In this document: piece by piece, positions 63,823 to 64,000 of the stretch
How the letters are laid out: each line of letters opens with the position of its first letter
How positions within the stretch are numbered: position 1 is the first letter of the stretch
NCBI RefSeq assembly: GCF_040564635.1
Contig: NZ_CP159837.1
Coordinates: 7,117,001-7,181,000 of the forward strand
Direction of reading: 5' to 3'
Length of the DNA: 64,000 nucleotides
Source of the DNA: Planktothricoides raciborskii GIHE-MW2
GTDB taxonomy: Bacteria > Cyanobacteriota > Cyanobacteriia > Cyanobacteriales > Laspinemataceae
Made by a program: the position numbers and the translations under genes
The notes under the pieces: model-generated
Databases searched by the model: none
Seen by the model: the letters and a program-made list of their open reading frames with translations, nothing else
What the model was told of the DNA's origin: nothing

Positions 63823-64000
63823 GAAACTTCACCTTATAACTCCAAGGTTGTACAACAACCATCTACGACAATCGATGCTCCCAATGGCTTGTATTTGATC
63901 CTATCGATACTTATACATTACCTGAGTCAATAGCCCGATTATCCGTTGTCAATCTGCCTAAGCTTCTGGCTCACTTATTATAGTAATTGATTCACGAGCG

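Overview
The window reads as chromosomal DNA of a filamentous, non-marine-type cyanobacterium, most like the Oscillatoriales (inference). The HIP1 octamer GCGATCGC is scattered through most genes. Intergenic gaps are full of cyanobacterial short tandem repeats (AATAACAAATAAC-type) and small palindromes. Marker genes include a Psb32-type TPM protein, a four-ACT aspartate kinase, a RibBA with the long cyanobacterial C-terminal extension, an SpkB-type kinase and a PatX-type RGSGR protein. No rRNA, tRNA or CRISPR array was recognised.

Layout. 0-5.5 kb: a decayed TnpB, a secreted protein with three RGSGR motifs (patX-like), a REC-GGDEF diguanylate cyclase, a 34-residue membrane peptide, SurE and a peptidoglycan-binding protein. 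5.5-14.5 kb: housekeeping genes (SDR epimerase, psb32, DUF4346, LprI-like, lysC, ribBA, argC) separated by repeats, including a 142-bp MITE-like element. 14.5-19.5 kb: an orphan DUF433 antitoxin, then a c-di-AMP (ydaO/yuaA) riboswitch with a downstream intrinsic terminator leading an NrtA/CmpA-type ABC transporter operon (permease, binding protein, ATPase), and an ExoD-like protein. 19.8-22 kb: a Crp/Fnr regulator divergent from a methyltransferase-cupin pair, with a TTGA-N6-TCAA palindrome and a 7 x 17-bp tandem repeat between them. 22-25 kb: a TpsA/filamentous-haemagglutinin-like secreted protein.

25.7-41.2 kb is a surface polysaccharide cluster: eight intact glycosyltransferases, an acyltransferase, a Wzy-like polymerase, a Wzx-like flippase and a broken sulfotransferase. 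It has been rearranged: two IS630 remnants lie at the convergence point, remnants of a duplicated GT2/sulfotransferase pair are present, and a roughly 90-bp TTAA-flanked mini-element sits inside the sulfotransferase with a second copy 3 kb away. 41.5-49.2 kb holds an ABC1-kinase remnant flanked by an inverted 28-bp repeat, a caspase-like/EF-hand/TM/WD40 protein behind a perfect 18-bp-stem hairpin, a phasin-like small protein, a DUF2079 membrane protein and a LON-domain protein.

50.4-58.5 kb is the most likely undescribed system: a compact divergent defence-like island. Leftward it encodes a HEPN-like protein, a KGGVGR-type ParA-like ATPase and a P-loop ATPase, with 3-bp spacing and a 4-bp overlap. 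Rightward it encodes a DUF262 protein, an RNHxxH-type HEPN protein (4-bp overlap) and an 882-residue PvuII-like methyltransferase fused to an Mrr-like nuclease. The window ends with a TPR protein, SelO and a Ser/Thr kinase with pentapeptide repeats.

All family names come from reading motifs by eye; no database search was run.
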